Counted from the stretch's first letter, positions 25,517-35,025 are shown. The stretch: DNA of 35,990 nt from Nanobdellota archaeon (GCA_023131705.1 JAGLZG010000078.1:1-35990), one strand, 5' to 3'. The notes: generated from the sequence alone by a model not told the origin. A program made the numbers and translations.

Positions 25517-25571
25517 TTGACAGAGGCTCTGAAAAGAGCTTCATCCTCTCATATTATATCAGGACTCAAAA

Positions 25572-26093
25572 ATGGCTCTTGAAAAGAAGGTTATTGATGC
25601 AGACTTCCTCCTGCTGTTGGAGGACACTGTTGCTGCTGGAGCAGATTCAAATCATAAGATTGCAGAAGCTCTGGATTGGGCTGATTCAACATGGAAAAAT
25701 TATAGATATGGAAGAGGCAAAAAGAAACATTATGCCAAATTCAAGCAACCAATTGAAACTGCCATAAAAAAAGGAATTGCCAGACGCAAGGACACAATCC
25801 TCAGAATTGCTGAAGATGCAATAGTCAAGCAATTGCAAGGATGGGAATATGATGAGGTCACAACCACTGAAAAGAATATCCCTGTTGGAAGATTCAAGAA
25901 TGGGAAAATCATCTGGGGGACAGAGATATCAAGGAAGGTTGTCACAAAGAGAGTCCTCCCCAATGCCATGATCACTATTTTTTCAGCTGTGAATTGTGGA
26001 GATGGAAAGTGGATGAGCATCAACAATCCTCCAGCTGCTGGAGACAGTGACAGAGAAGGAATCCTCAAGAACATTGACAAGATGCTGGAATAA
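25572..26093 (+). CDS. Terminase small subunit-like
   Basis: HTH-like N-terminus (HKIAEALDWADSTWKNYRYGRG) and position directly before the large terminase. Confidence 0.65.
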   Translation: MALEKKVIDADFLLLLEDTVAAGADSNHKIAEALDWADSTWKNYRYGRGKKKHYAKFKQPIETAIKKGIARRKDTILRIAEDAIVKQLQGWEYDEVTTTEKNIPVGRFKNGKIIWGTEISRKVVTKRVLPNAMITIFSAVNCGDGKWMSINNPPAAGDSDREGILKNIDKMLE

Positions 26094-26099
26094 TGTCAA

Positions 26100-27317
26100 A
26101 TGAAGCTATTTAATAAACAAAAAGTAAGCATCCTCAAGTCCAACAAGAGGATCAACATCTGGGAGGGATCGGTCTCTTCAGGGAAGACCATTGCATCCAT
26201 AGTCAGATGGATTCAATATATTGGCAATGCTCCAACTGGCAATCTCATCATGACAGGCAAGACAGACAGGGCTCTCAGGAGGAATGTTATTGACATCATG
26301 CAGCTCCTGATTGGAAATGATATGCAATACTTCTCAGGGAAGGGAGAGATTGATCTCTGGGGCAGAAAAATATTCACCTATGGAGCAAATGATGAGAGAG
26401 CTGAAGGGAAGATCAGGGGACTGACAGCTGCTGGATCATACTGTGATGAGATCACGCTCTATCCTGAATCATTCTGGAAGATGCTCCTCTCAAGAAATAG
26501 AGTTGGAGGAGCAAAGATATTTGGCACAACCAACACTGACAATCCTCTTCACTGGCTCAAAGTTGACTTTCTTGACAGAATAAAAGAACTGAGTCTGGCA
26601 AGTTTTCACTTCGGTCTGGAAGACAACATCTTTCTTCCAGCAGATTACATTGAGAACATCAAAAAAGAATATACAGGTCTCTGGTTCATGAGATTTATTC
26701 TGGGACTCTGGGTTGCTGCTGAGGGAGCAATATATGATTTCTTTGATGAGGACATTCACACAATCAAGCAAGCTCCAGAGGCAGATTATTATGTTGTTGG
26801 AGTGGACTATGGAACACAGAATCCCTGTGTCTTCCTGCTCTTTGGAGTAAAGAACAGACCGACTCATGGACAGCCTAAAATCTGGTGTGAGAAAGAGTAT
26901 TATTATCATGGAAAGAAGGCTCAGAAGCAGAAAACAGATTCCCAATATGCAAGAGACTTCAAGAACTTTCTGGGAGATATTAAACCGAGAGCCATATACA
27001 TTGATCCCTCTGCAACTTCTTTTATTGCACAATTAAAATCAAAGAGTATATTTAATATTAAGACGGCAGATAATGATGTTGACAATGGGTTGAGACTTCA
27101 GGCAACAATGCTCCAGAAAAGATCATATAAAATATGCCAGTCCTGTCCCATGACAATCAAGGAGTATTATGGATACATCTGGGATCAGAAAGCCTCACTC
27201 AGAGGACTTGACAAGCCCAAAAAAGAGAATGATCACACAAAGGATGCTGAGAGATATGCTCTGTATACTAAATTTGGAGGGAAAGTTCTTGATTATACAA
27301 AACTATTAACTTTATAA
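26100..27317 (+). CDS. Terminase large subunit (PBSX-type)
   Basis: Walker A-like WEGSVSSGKT, GTTNTDNPLHWLKVDF, VVGVDYGTQNPC, KDAERYALY. Confidence 0.9.
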   Translation: MKLFNKQKVSILKSNKRINIWEGSVSSGKTIASIVRWIQYIGNAPTGNLIMTGKTDRALRRNVIDIMQLLIGNDMQYFSGKGEIDLWGRKIFTYGANDERAEGKIRGLTAAGSYCDEITLYPESFWKMLLSRNRVGGAKIFGTTNTDNPLHWLKVDFLDRIKELSLASFHFGLEDNIFLPADYIENIKKEYTGLWFMRFILGLWVAAEGAIYDFFDEDIHTIKQAPEADYYVVGVDYGTQNPCVFLLFGVKNRPTHGQPKIWCEKEYYYHGKKAQKQKTDSQYARDFKNFLGDIKPRAIYIDPSATSFIAQLKSKSIFNIKTADNDVDNGLRLQATMLQKRSYKICQSCPMTIKEYYGYIWDQKASLRGLDKPKKENDHTKDAERYALYTKFGGKVLDYTKLLTL

Positions 27318-27328
27318 AGGAGAATTGC

Positions 27329-28621
27329 ATGGCTGAAAAGAAGGGAATCAAAAAATTTGTTTCTGATGGATGGATCAATCTCCTCACTGGTCTTGGTATC
27401 ATGAACAAGGACAGCAGGGTATCAACAACCTTTGGAGCTGCCATGACCTTGACAGAGTCAATGCTCAATCAGATGTATAGAGGAGATGGATTTGCAAGGA
27501 GGGTTATTGATCTGGTTGCAAATGAAATGGTCAGGAAGTGGATCAAAATTGAGGGAGATGCTGAAGGAAGGCTCCTGAAAAAGCTCAAGGACTTGAAAGC
27601 AAAGAAGATGTTCAGGAAGGCTCTCAAATGGAATAGGCTGCATGGAGGAGCTCTGATTGTTATGGGAATTGATGATGGAAGACCTATGGAAGAGGAGCTC
27701 TATGAGGATGGAATCAGAGACATCCACTATCTGAAAGTATATGACAGATGGAGATGCAACATCATCAAGAGATACACTGATCCAGAAAAAAACAATTATA
27801 GAGAGCCAGAGCAATATATGATCAGCACTCACACTGGAGCAGCCTTCACAATCCATGAGAGCAGAGTGTTGAGATTTGATGGAGCTGAGACTCCAGACTT
27901 GATTCTTGCAAGGAATAACGGCTGGCATGATTCAGAGCTTCAAGCTCCATATTCAGCTCTGAGGTCTCTGGGAAATGTATATGGCAGTGCTGAATCAATC
28001 ATCAGCTTTTTTGAGACTGGCATCCTATCAATACAAGGACTCTCTGAGATGATTGCATCAGGAGAGGAAGAGCACATCAAGACAAGGCTGGAGCTGTTGA
28101 ACCTGTCCAAGAGTGTGATCAATACTATCCTCATTGACTCAGAGGAAAAATTTGAGAAAAAGTCTTCCTCTGTCAGAGGACTTCCTGATCTGATAAATAA
28201 ATTCACAGAGGCATTGAGTGCATCAACAGGACTCCCAATTTCCCTGCTGATGGGAAGAGCTCCAGCTGGACTGAATGCAACTGGAGAGGGAGACAAGATC
28301 AATTTTTATGATAACATTTCCTCTGAGCAGGAAGAGAAGATGTATGATCAGCTGATCAGGCTTTGTCAAATAATCATGATGGGATCACAGACTGACTTCA
28401 AGGGAAAAGAGCTTGAGGAATGGGATGTGATATTCAATCCTCTCTGGCAGCTCACAGAGAAGGAAGAGGCAGAGCTCAGGAAGATCATTGCTGAAAAGGA
28501 TGAGATTGAAATCAACTCCAATATTGTTGAGCCAGAGGAAGTCAGAGAGTCCAGATATGGAGGCAATAAATACAGCATTGAGACTGAGATCAAAGAGGAA
28601 GGCGAAAGAGAAGAGGACTGA
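27329..28621 (+). CDS. Portal protein (DUF1073-like)
   Basis: MYRGDGFARRVIDLVANEMVRKW, RLHGGALIVMGIDDG, GLPISLLMGRAPAGLNATGEGD. Confidence 0.85.
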   Translation: MAEKKGIKKFVSDGWINLLTGLGIMNKDSRVSTTFGAAMTLTESMLNQMYRGDGFARRVIDLVANEMVRKWIKIEGDAEGRLLKKLKDLKAKKMFRKALKWNRLHGGALIVMGIDDGRPMEEELYEDGIRDIHYLKVYDRWRCNIIKRYTDPEKNNYREPEQYMISTHTGAAFTIHESRVLRFDGAETPDLILARNNGWHDSELQAPYSALRSLGNVYGSAESIISFFETGILSIQGLSEMIASGEEEHIKTRLELLNLSKSVINTILIDSEEKFEKKSSSVRGLPDLINKFTEALSASTGLPISLLMGRAPAGLNATGEGDKINFYDNISSEQEEKMYDQLIRLCQIIMMGSQTDFKGKELEEWDVIFNPLWQLTEKEEAELRKIIAEKDEIEINSNIVEPEEVRESRYGGNKYSIETEIKEEGEREED

Positions 28622-28623
28622 TC

Positions 28624-29568
28624 ATGGCAAAAAGGATCATAGTCAATGAGGGTGTGAGGAATGCCATGAAGCAAGCAGGGAAGAGGAAGATTGGCAAGCC
28701 TCCAAAGATGCTCCATCCCAGCTCTATTGAGAGGACATACTTCAAATATCTGGCATCACTTGTCAGGGAATGGAGAGGATTGGCTGAGGAGATGATCTCC
28801 CCTCATCTGGAGTCATTGGTTGCTGAGGCTGATATGCTGAGAGGAGATCAGCTCAAGCTTGATGGATGGGGTGAGAATGCAACTCAGATAATCAATGATA
28901 TGCAAATCAAGGTCAATCAGACTCTCAAGGGATTCAGGGATGTTGCTGGAAATATTGGACAGAGGACAGCGAATTGGCATGACAAGGAATGGAGAAAGTT
29001 CCTAAAGTCAACTGTTGGAGTCCCTCTCCTGCCAAGAGAGTTTTGGCTGGGAGATATGGTCTCATCCTTCACAGAGCAGAATTCAGCCTTGATCAAGAAT
29101 GCAGCTCAGTCAGTCCATGATGATATTCAGGGAATTGTCCAGAGGGGAGTTGCCAGTGGAGCAAGGCATGAAAAGATCAGAGGTCAAATTTTCGGGACAA
29201 AGCTGAAAAGGGGAATCTTCAGGAAGCTGATCACCAGAGTCAAGCTTATTGCAAGGGATCAGGTCTCAAAGCTGAATGGAGACCTCAATCAGCAGAGACA
29301 GAATGATCTGGGAGTCAGGAGATACAGATGGAGGACATCCAGAGATGAGAGAGTCAGAGAGAATCATGTTGTCAAGGAAGGCAACATATACAGCTGGGAC
29401 AAGCCTCCTCCAGACACTGGACATCCTTCTGAAGACCCCCAATGCAGATGTTATGCTGAGGCAGTGATCTCTGATATTGTTGGAGAGGAATTTGCAGAGC
29501 CTAAAGAGCTTGAGAAGGGATGGAAAAAAAGAGCTCTGGCAGACATCAAAGCAAAGAGGAAAAAATGA
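28624..29568 (+). CDS. Head morphogenesis protein (SPP1 gp7 / Mu F-like)
   Basis: LIARDQVSKLNGDLNQQRQNDLGVRRYRWRTSRDERVRENHV...HPSEDPQCRCYAEAV. Confidence 0.85.
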   Translation: MAKRIIVNEGVRNAMKQAGKRKIGKPPKMLHPSSIERTYFKYLASLVREWRGLAEEMISPHLESLVAEADMLRGDQLKLDGWGENATQIINDMQIKVNQTLKGFRDVAGNIGQRTANWHDKEWRKFLKSTVGVPLLPREFWLGDMVSSFTEQNSALIKNAAQSVHDDIQGIVQRGVASGARHEKIRGQIFGTKLKRGIFRKLITRVKLIARDQVSKLNGDLNQQRQNDLGVRRYRWRTSRDERVRENHVVKEGNIYSWDKPPPDTGHPSEDPQCRCYAEAVISDIVGEEFAEPKELEKGWKKRALADIKAKRKK

Positions 29569-29648
29569 CAGGGATTCACAGGCATCAGACTCCATTTGCT
29601 GGAGATCATGGGATCAGATTTGAACAGAAGGAATTTGTCAGATCATGA
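29565..29648 (+). CDS. Tiny 27-aa peptide, coupled on both sides
   Basis: MTGIHRHQTPFAGDHGIRFEQKEFVRS; ATGA overlap at the start and overlap with ATG 29645 at the end. Confidence 0.4.
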   Translation: MTGIHRHQTPFAGDHGIRFEQKEFVRS

Positions 29649-29851
29649 TGAATCAAAAGACTCAGACATCAATCACTGAATTGATCAAGTCTCTGACTCA
29701 ATATCTTGCTGATTATTTATCCAGAAAATTTACAGGGAATATTGTGGTCACTATAAACTGTAAGGATGGAGGAATTGCAAGCACTTCAGTCAATATCAAT
29801 CATGATTTGCCCATCATAAAAAACGAGAATAAGGCAAGCCCCAAAACTTGA
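29645..29851 (+). CDS. Hypothetical protein
   Basis: 68 aa, start within upstream stop overlap. Confidence 0.5.
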   Translation: MMNQKTQTSITELIKSLTQYLADYLSRKFTGNIVVTINCKDGGIASTSVNINHDLPIIKNENKASPKT

Positions 29852-29879
29852 GCTCCTGTCAACTGCCTAAAAAAAGTTG

Positions 29880-29908
29880 TTGCAATTTCCTGATTTTTTA
29901 ACTATTAT
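29880..29908 (+). promoter_or_regulatory. Putative sigma70-like promoter
   Basis: TTGCAA (29880-29885), 17-bp spacer, TATTAT (29903-29908). Confidence 0.5.
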
Positions 29909-29914
29909 TAAGAT

Positions 29915-30010
29915 TGAGGTTGTGTTCTTTTCTGTTGCTGCAATATTTTCTCTTTGTTCAATGGTTGAAAGAGCATCCTGATTGTGAAGTGTCAGGATGC
30001 TCTTTTTTTT
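29915..30010 (+). ncRNA. Candidate small RNA or leader between promoter and terminator
   Basis: About 95 nt between a -10-like TATTAT and a perfect hairpin terminator, in a 187-bp noncoding gap. Confidence 0.35.
29970..30010 (+). terminator. Rho-independent terminator with perfect 12-bp stem
   Basis: AGAGCATCCTGA ... TCAGGATGCTCT followed by TTTTTTTT. Confidence 0.9.
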
Positions 30011-30038
30011 TATATAAATTTTCAGGAGATTCTCACAT

Positions 30039-31469
30039 ATGCCATTCCCCAATTTTCATGCTGCCAGAGTCAAGAGTCCAGATGCATTCCAGAATATTGT
30101 TGTCCTCAAGACTCTCCCAGATGGAGTCATGATCTATGGAGGGAAATTGAAGGGAGAAACCTCCTCAACTGCTCAGGCATACAGATTCCCAAAGTCCAAA
30201 TTCTCAGCAGAGCAAGCCAAATCATGGCTGAAGAGTCATGATATCAAAGTCACTCTCTTTGAGAAGGCAGAGAAGTCAGATCAGGATGATCTCCTCAGAT
30301 TTGACAGAGCTGTTCTCAGAGGCAAGGCTGAAGACACTCCAGAGGGATATGTCAGAGCTGATGCTGTTGTCACAAGGACTGGAGTATTGCTGTATCGAAA
30401 TAATGATGGATCAATCAGGAGAGAGCTGAGGCATCCAGATCATGTCTTTGAGGCTGCCTCCCTTGATTCCATGAAGATGATTCCAATCACCAATGGACAT
30501 CCAGCAACAAAGATTGTGAATGCAGACACTGCAAAGGAGCTCCAGATCGGCAACACTGGAGAGAACATCAGACCTGATGGAAAATTTGTCATGGCATCTC
30601 TTGTGATTACAGATGGACAGAGTGTTGATGATGTCAAGAAGGGAAAGAGTGAGCTCTCTCTGGGATATTATTCTGATCTGGTCAAGGAAGATGGAATCTA
30701 TGGAGGACAAAAATATGATCATGTCCAGACCAATATCAGATATAATCATCTGGCAATAGTTGACAGAGCAAGAGCTGGAGCAATGGCAGCTCTCAATCTT
30801 GATGAGAATGAATTTTTTGAGATAGAGAATGATGAGAATGATTTGTCAATAAATGATCCCAACCACAATCCAAAAGGAGGCAATATGCCTAAAATCAATA
30901 TTGATGGAATTGAATATGACTGTCCTCAAGAGGTCATAAATTCACATGGCAAGCAAGCTGCAAAGATTGTTGAGCTGGATGCTGCTGCTGTGACACAAAA
31001 GACAGAGCTTGACACTCTGCAGGCAAAGAATGATGAGCAGACAACCAAGATCACAGAGCTGGAAAAAGCAACAGCTGATGAGGCAATTCAGAAGGCTGTC
31101 AAGGCAAGAGTTGCTCTCATTGATGGTGCAAAGAAGGTGATCATAGATGAAGAGGAAGTCAAGAAGTTTGATTCCTTGACAAATGCTGATATTAAAAAGG
31201 CAGTGATCATCAAAAAGCACACTGACAAAGAAGGCAAGGTCAACATTGACCTTGAGGGAAAGTCTGATGATTATATCAATGCCAGATTTGATGCAATTGT
31301 TGAGGCTGCTCCTGTGAATGACAGTTCTGCTCATGCAGACAATACAAGAAAGATTCATGATGATAATGCAGATCATCAGGATGAAGCTGCCGATCAGGAA
31401 AAGTCTCAGAAAAAAATGGTAACTGATATGCAGGATGCATGGAAGGACAAGAAGGAAGAGAAAAAGTAA
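30039..31469 (+). CDS. DUF2213 prohead protease, possibly fused to scaffold
   Basis: VVTRTGVLLYRN..., PITNGHP, KGKSELSLGYYSDL, YNHLAIVDRARAG; C-terminal coiled-coil region. Confidence 0.8.
   Translation: MPFPNFHAARVKSPDAFQNIVVLKTLPDGVMIYGGKLKGETSSTAQAYRFPKSKFSAEQAKSWLKSHDIKVTLFEKAEKSDQDDLLRFDRAVLRGKAEDTPEGYVRADAVVTRTGVLLYRNNDGSIRRELRHPDHVFEAASLDSMKMIPITNGHPATKIVNADTAKELQIGNTGENIRPDGKFVMASLVITDGQSVDDVKKGKSELSLGYYSDLVKEDGIYGGQKYDHVQTNIRYNHLAIVDRARAGAMAALNLDENEFFEIENDENDLSINDPNHNPKGGNMPKINIDGIEYDCPQEVINSHGKQAAKIVELDAAAVTQKTELDTLQAKNDEQTTKITELEKATADEAIQKAVKARVALIDGAKKVIIDEEEVKKFDSLTNADIKKAVIIKKHTDKEGKVNIDLEGKSDDYINARFDAIVEAAPVNDSSAHADNTRKIHDDNADHQDEAADQEKSQKKMVTDMQDAWKDKKEEKK
30885..31469 (+). 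CDS. Putative nested in-frame scaffold protein
   Basis: Internal AAAAGGAGG (30872-30880) then CAAT then ATG 30885, in frame with the protease ORF; coiled-coil, charged product. Confidence 0.6.
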   Translation: MPKINIDGIEYDCPQEVINSHGKQAAKIVELDAAAVTQKTELDTLQAKNDEQTTKITELEKATADEAIQKAVKARVALIDGAKKVIIDEEEVKKFDSLTNADIKKAVIIKKHTDKEGKVNIDLEGKSDDYINARFDAIVEAAPVNDSSAHADNTRKIHDDNADHQDEAADQEKSQKKMVTDMQDAWKDKKEEKK

Positions 31470-31543
31470 TTTACAAATAACAACAGGCAAAAACTAAGGA
31501 ATATATCATTTAATTTTTTTAACCTCAATTATTGGAGGAAAAT

Positions 31544-32287
31544 ATGAGTCAAACAGCTTACAACAGGAATCTCAATCCATCTTTTGCAGGGATGAAGGCT
31601 GATTCCAGATTTGACACTGTTGAGAGCTTCATTGCTGGTGTAGCAATTGCATTTGGGCTGGGAGTGTCTGGTGAAAAAGGAGAGACAAGGCTGGTTGTCA
31701 TTCCAAAAAATGATAATGCAAAGCTGGTCTTTGATGCAGACTTTGTGGATGGCAATGCAATCAATGGCAAGGTCAATGGAGTTGACTGGATAGAGGTTGA
31801 TTGGGACACTGACCATGACACAACTGCTGCTGCTCTGGCAGCTGAGATCAACAGCATGGCTGGAGTCACTTGCATCCTTGATCCATTGGATGCATCAAAT
31901 AAAACATATCTCATTGAGACTGTTGGACAGGATGCATCTGTCACAGACGTTGCTGTCACAGGAGGAATCTCTCAGGCTGGGAGCACTGTGACATATTCAG
32001 CAGATGATGAGTTCAGAGGAATTGCTATAACAACAGGAGCAAAGGAGCAAATCCTCTTGACAGGAGTGACAGAGTACAAAGCGAATGAAGCTGTCTCAGT
32101 GCTCAGGAGAGGGATGGCATGGGCAGAAACATCAAAGGCTGTCACAGCTGATGATGATGCATATGTTGACATGGATCAGAATGGAAAATTCACAAATGTC
32201 TCAACTGATAACATGACAACAGGAGGAAAATTCAGATCAAGTGTTGCAGCTGCTGGACTTGCATTGCTTGAGCTCAATATCCCTTAA
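31544..32287 (+). CDS. Capsid cement/decoration protein (DUF2190-like) with inserted module
   Basis: RGIAITTGAKEQ...YKANEAVSVLRRGMAW...GKFT...AAAGLALLELN resembles DUF2190 proteins; ATG 31544 after TTGGAGG. Confidence 0.65.
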   Translation: MSQTAYNRNLNPSFAGMKADSRFDTVESFIAGVAIAFGLGVSGEKGETRLVVIPKNDNAKLVFDADFVDGNAINGKVNGVDWIEVDWDTDHDTTAAALAAEINSMAGVTCILDPLDASNKTYLIETVGQDASVTDVAVTGGISQAGSTVTYSADDEFRGIAITTGAKEQILLTGVTEYKANEAVSVLRRGMAWAETSKAVTADDDAYVDMDQNGKFTNVSTDNMTTGGKFRSSVAAAGLALLELNIP

Positions 32288-32363
32288 TCAATGGCAATTA
32301 ATCAGGTTATAATAATTGACAAAGAAAAATAATAAAATTTTAACTTAAAAAATGGGAGACATT

Positions 32364-33323
32364 ATGAAAGAAATTGTCAAAGCATTGAATCTGGATGCCA
32401 ATGAGTCCATCTTTTTTGCAAGAGAGCTTGAGCATATCAAAGCGACTGCATATGACATCCGTTATCCTCAATTCAAAGCAACAGTTCTGATTCCTGTGTC
32501 TGGTGAAGCTGGCTCAGGAGCAAATTCCATCACATATGAGCAATATGATATGGTTGGAATGGCAAAAATCATTGCTGATTATGCTGATGATCTGCCAAGA
32601 GCAGATGTCAAGGGAAAGGAATTCACAACTCCAGTGAGAGGGATTGGGAATTCTTTTGGATATAGCCTTCAGGATGTGAGAGCATCTGCAAAGGCTGGCA
32701 AGAATCTCCCCAACAGGAAAGCTCTTGCTGCAAGGAAAGCAAATGATCAGGAAGTCAATGACATTGCATGGTATGGCAATCCTGCTCTTCCAAAATATGC
32801 TGGCTTGACTGGCATGATCTACAATCCAAATATCACAGTGAGCACTGTCCCGACCAGATCGGGCAGGACAAGCTGGATCACTGACGCAAAGACTCCAGAT
32901 GAGATTCTTGCTGATCTCAATGAGATTGTTGGAGACATTGTTGACTTGACAAAGGGAGTGGAAGAGCCAAATACCGTCCTGCTTCCTTATCTGGAATATA
33001 CACATATTGCAAGCACTCCAAGAAGTGCAAACAGTGACACAACTATTCTGAAATATTTTCTGGAAAACAATCCTTACATTGACAGAGTTGAGCCTCTCAA
33101 TGAGCTGAAGGCTGTTGATCCAAAGCCTTCTGGCTCAGGAGCTGCCAATCTGCTTATATGTTACAGACGTGATCCAATGAATCTCACTCTTGAGATTCCT
33201 CAGCCATATGAGCAGCTCCCTGTCCAAGAGAGAGGTCTGGAATATGTTGTTCCATGTCACAGCAGATGTGGAGGAGTTATCATATACTATCCTCTGTCAG
33301 TTGCGATATATGAAGGAATTTAA
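32364..33323 (+). CDS. Major capsid protein (DUF2184-like)
   Basis: FFARELEHIKATAYDIRYPQFKATVLIPV... PTRSGRTSW... LPYLEYTHIASTPR...; GGGAG before ATG 32364. Confidence 0.8.
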   Translation: MKEIVKALNLDANESIFFARELEHIKATAYDIRYPQFKATVLIPVSGEAGSGANSITYEQYDMVGMAKIIADYADDLPRADVKGKEFTTPVRGIGNSFGYSLQDVRASAKAGKNLPNRKALAARKANDQEVNDIAWYGNPALPKYAGLTGMIYNPNITVSTVPTRSGRTSWITDAKTPDEILADLNEIVGDIVDLTKGVEEPNTVLLPYLEYTHIASTPRSANSDTTILKYFLENNPYIDRVEPLNELKAVDPKPSGSGAANLLICYRRDPMNLTLEIPQPYEQLPVQERGLEYVVPCHSRCGGVIIYYPLSVAIYEGI

Positions 33324-33369
33324 AAGCGGATAGAATACAACCTCACAACCTTCTTTTTTATAATAAATG

Positions 33370-33407
33370 AGGCAGGGCAGTCTGTTCTGTCCTGCCTTGA
33401 TTTTTTC
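33370..33407 (+). terminator. Rho-independent terminator after major capsid gene
   Basis: AGGCAGGGCAG-TCTGTT-CTGTCCTGCCT then gaTTTTTT. Confidence 0.85.
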
Positions 33408-33431
33408 ATATCTTAATTAAAGGGGAGTTTT

Positions 33432-33806
33432 ATGATTACTATTTACAGCAAGAGAACAAATGTCAGGAAGATTGCTGGCATTTTTATTATGCCAGCTGCC
33501 AATATATTGACTGAGGAAAACGCAAAGAAGATCATGGCATCTCCAGACTTCAAAGAGGACAAGCTGATCAATGTCCTGACAGCAGGGAATAAGGGAAGCA
33601 AGCCAGTCTCTGATGTTGATGATATTGATGGAGCTTCCATGACTGCAAAAGAATTGATCAAAGCACTCAAGGGAGTGTTCAGTGTCAAGAAGCTCAATGA
33701 GCTGAGAGAGGAAGAGGAGAGAGTCAGTGTCCTCAATGCAATTGACAAAAGGATTGCAGAGATTGAAGAGGACAGAGAAAACAGAGACTCAGAAGATTCA
33801 GACTAA
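33432..33806 (+). CDS. Hypothetical head-region protein
   Basis: AAAGGGGAGTTTTATG; 124 aa. Confidence 0.6.
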   Translation: MITIYSKRTNVRKIAGIFIMPAANILTEENAKKIMASPDFKEDKLINVLTAGNKGSKPVSDVDDIDGASMTAKELIKALKGVFSVKKLNELREEEERVSVLNAIDKRIAEIEEDRENRDSEDSD

Positions 33807-33821
33807 AATCAAAGGCATATA

Positions 33822-34184
33822 ATGCCAATTAATACAGCAAAAAATATCATAATACTTAGAGCTCCAGCATATGCATCAGAGCCGAGACTTGATGATCTCA
33901 TTGCTCTGGCAGAGCTGGAGCTCAGTCAACCTGTATTTGGAGACAAATACAACACAGCTGTTGCACTTAAAGTCCTGCATATGCTTACAAAAGAGAATAC
34001 TGGAGGAGCTGCTGGAGCAATTGCTTCTGAAAAAGAGGGAGACCTTGCCAGATCGTATCACAAGTCTGGAGATGAGACTGATCTGGGATCAACAGGATAT
34101 GGACAGGAGCTCAAGAAGCTGATCAATAATTGTGTATTTGCTCCAAGAACAAACAGGATGGGAAGCAGTGATCAGTTATCATGA
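33822..34184 (+). CDS. Head-tail adaptor-like protein (DUF4054-like)
   Basis: Size, position and pattern (DDLIALAELELSQPVFGDKYNTAVALKVLHML). Confidence 0.55.
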   Translation: MPINTAKNIIILRAPAYASEPRLDDLIALAELELSQPVFGDKYNTAVALKVLHMLTKENTGGAAGAIASEKEGDLARSYHKSGDETDLGSTGYGQELKKLINNCVFAPRTNRMGSSDQLS

Positions 34185-34666
34185 CAGTCAGGGACATTGA
34201 CAGAGGCTGGGACAGGATCAAGAGGGAAGTCAAAAAGCTGGATGGAGCATATACAAAGATAGGACTTCCTGAGAATGCACAAGTTGGACAGCCTCAGAGC
34301 ATTGGATCAGGACATCCTCCAGCAGACCAGATGAGTGATTTGGTTGTGATTGGAGCTGTCCATGAATACGGTTCAAAGATAGTCCCTGAGAGATCATTTC
34401 TCAGATCGACAACTGATGAGCAGAGAGTGAAAATTGCCAGATTGCAGGACAAAGCACTTGACAAGATGTATCTGGGAGAGATTAATGCAAAAACAGCAAT
34501 TGGATTGTTGGGAGAATTCATGACAACAAAAGTCAAGCAGAAGATTGTTGCTCTCAAATTCCCTCCTCTGGCTGCAATTACAAAGAAGAGGAAGGGGAGC
34601 ACTAATCCTCTGATTGACACAGGACAGATGCTCCAGTCAATTCAGCATATTGAGGTCATGAAATAA
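34181..34666 (+). CDS. Neck / virion morphogenesis-like protein
   Basis: VVIGAVHEYGSKIVPERSFLRSTTDEQ... PLIDTGQMLQSI typical of gpG/HK97 gp10-like neck proteins. Confidence 0.7.
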   Translation: MTVRDIDRGWDRIKREVKKLDGAYTKIGLPENAQVGQPQSIGSGHPPADQMSDLVVIGAVHEYGSKIVPERSFLRSTTDEQRVKIARLQDKALDKMYLGEINAKTAIGLLGEFMTTKVKQKIVALKFPPLAAITKKRKGSTNPLIDTGQMLQSIQHIEVMK

Positions 34667-35010
34667 TGATCCCAAGACAGACATTGACAGTCAAGAGAGT
34701 CGCAGCTGGCTCATATGTGCTGGGAATATATCAGGAGGGAGCAGAGAGTGAATTCACAATCAGGGCAAGTGTTCAGCCATTAAAAGCAAATGAGATGGAG
34801 TTGCTGCCTGATGAGAGGAGACAGTCTGAAGCTTACCGACTTTATACAGACACTCCTCTCCAGACAGCAAAGGAAGGGAAGAAAGGCTCTCCAGAGACAG
34901 TGAATGCAGACAAGGTGATCATATATGGAGATACATTTGAAGTCTATTCAGTTGGGACATGGCAGAATCAGATAATAAATCACTACAAAATCATAGTTTT
35001 TAAAATTTAA
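34666..35010 (+). CDS. Head-tail joining / tail completion-like protein
   Basis: Position and FTIRASVQPLKANEMELLPDERRQSEAYRLYTDTPL. Confidence 0.6.
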   Translation: MIPRQTLTVKRVAAGSYVLGIYQEGAESEFTIRASVQPLKANEMELLPDERRQSEAYRLYTDTPLQTAKEGKKGSPETVNADKVIIYGDTFEVYSVGTWQNQIINHYKIIVFKI

Positions 35011-35025
35011 CAGAAGGAGAATATC

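Noticed and set aside
25517-25560. TTGACA as a promoter for terminase
   Set aside because: No -10-like hexamer at 16-18 bp; the nearest TATTAT is about 29 bp away.
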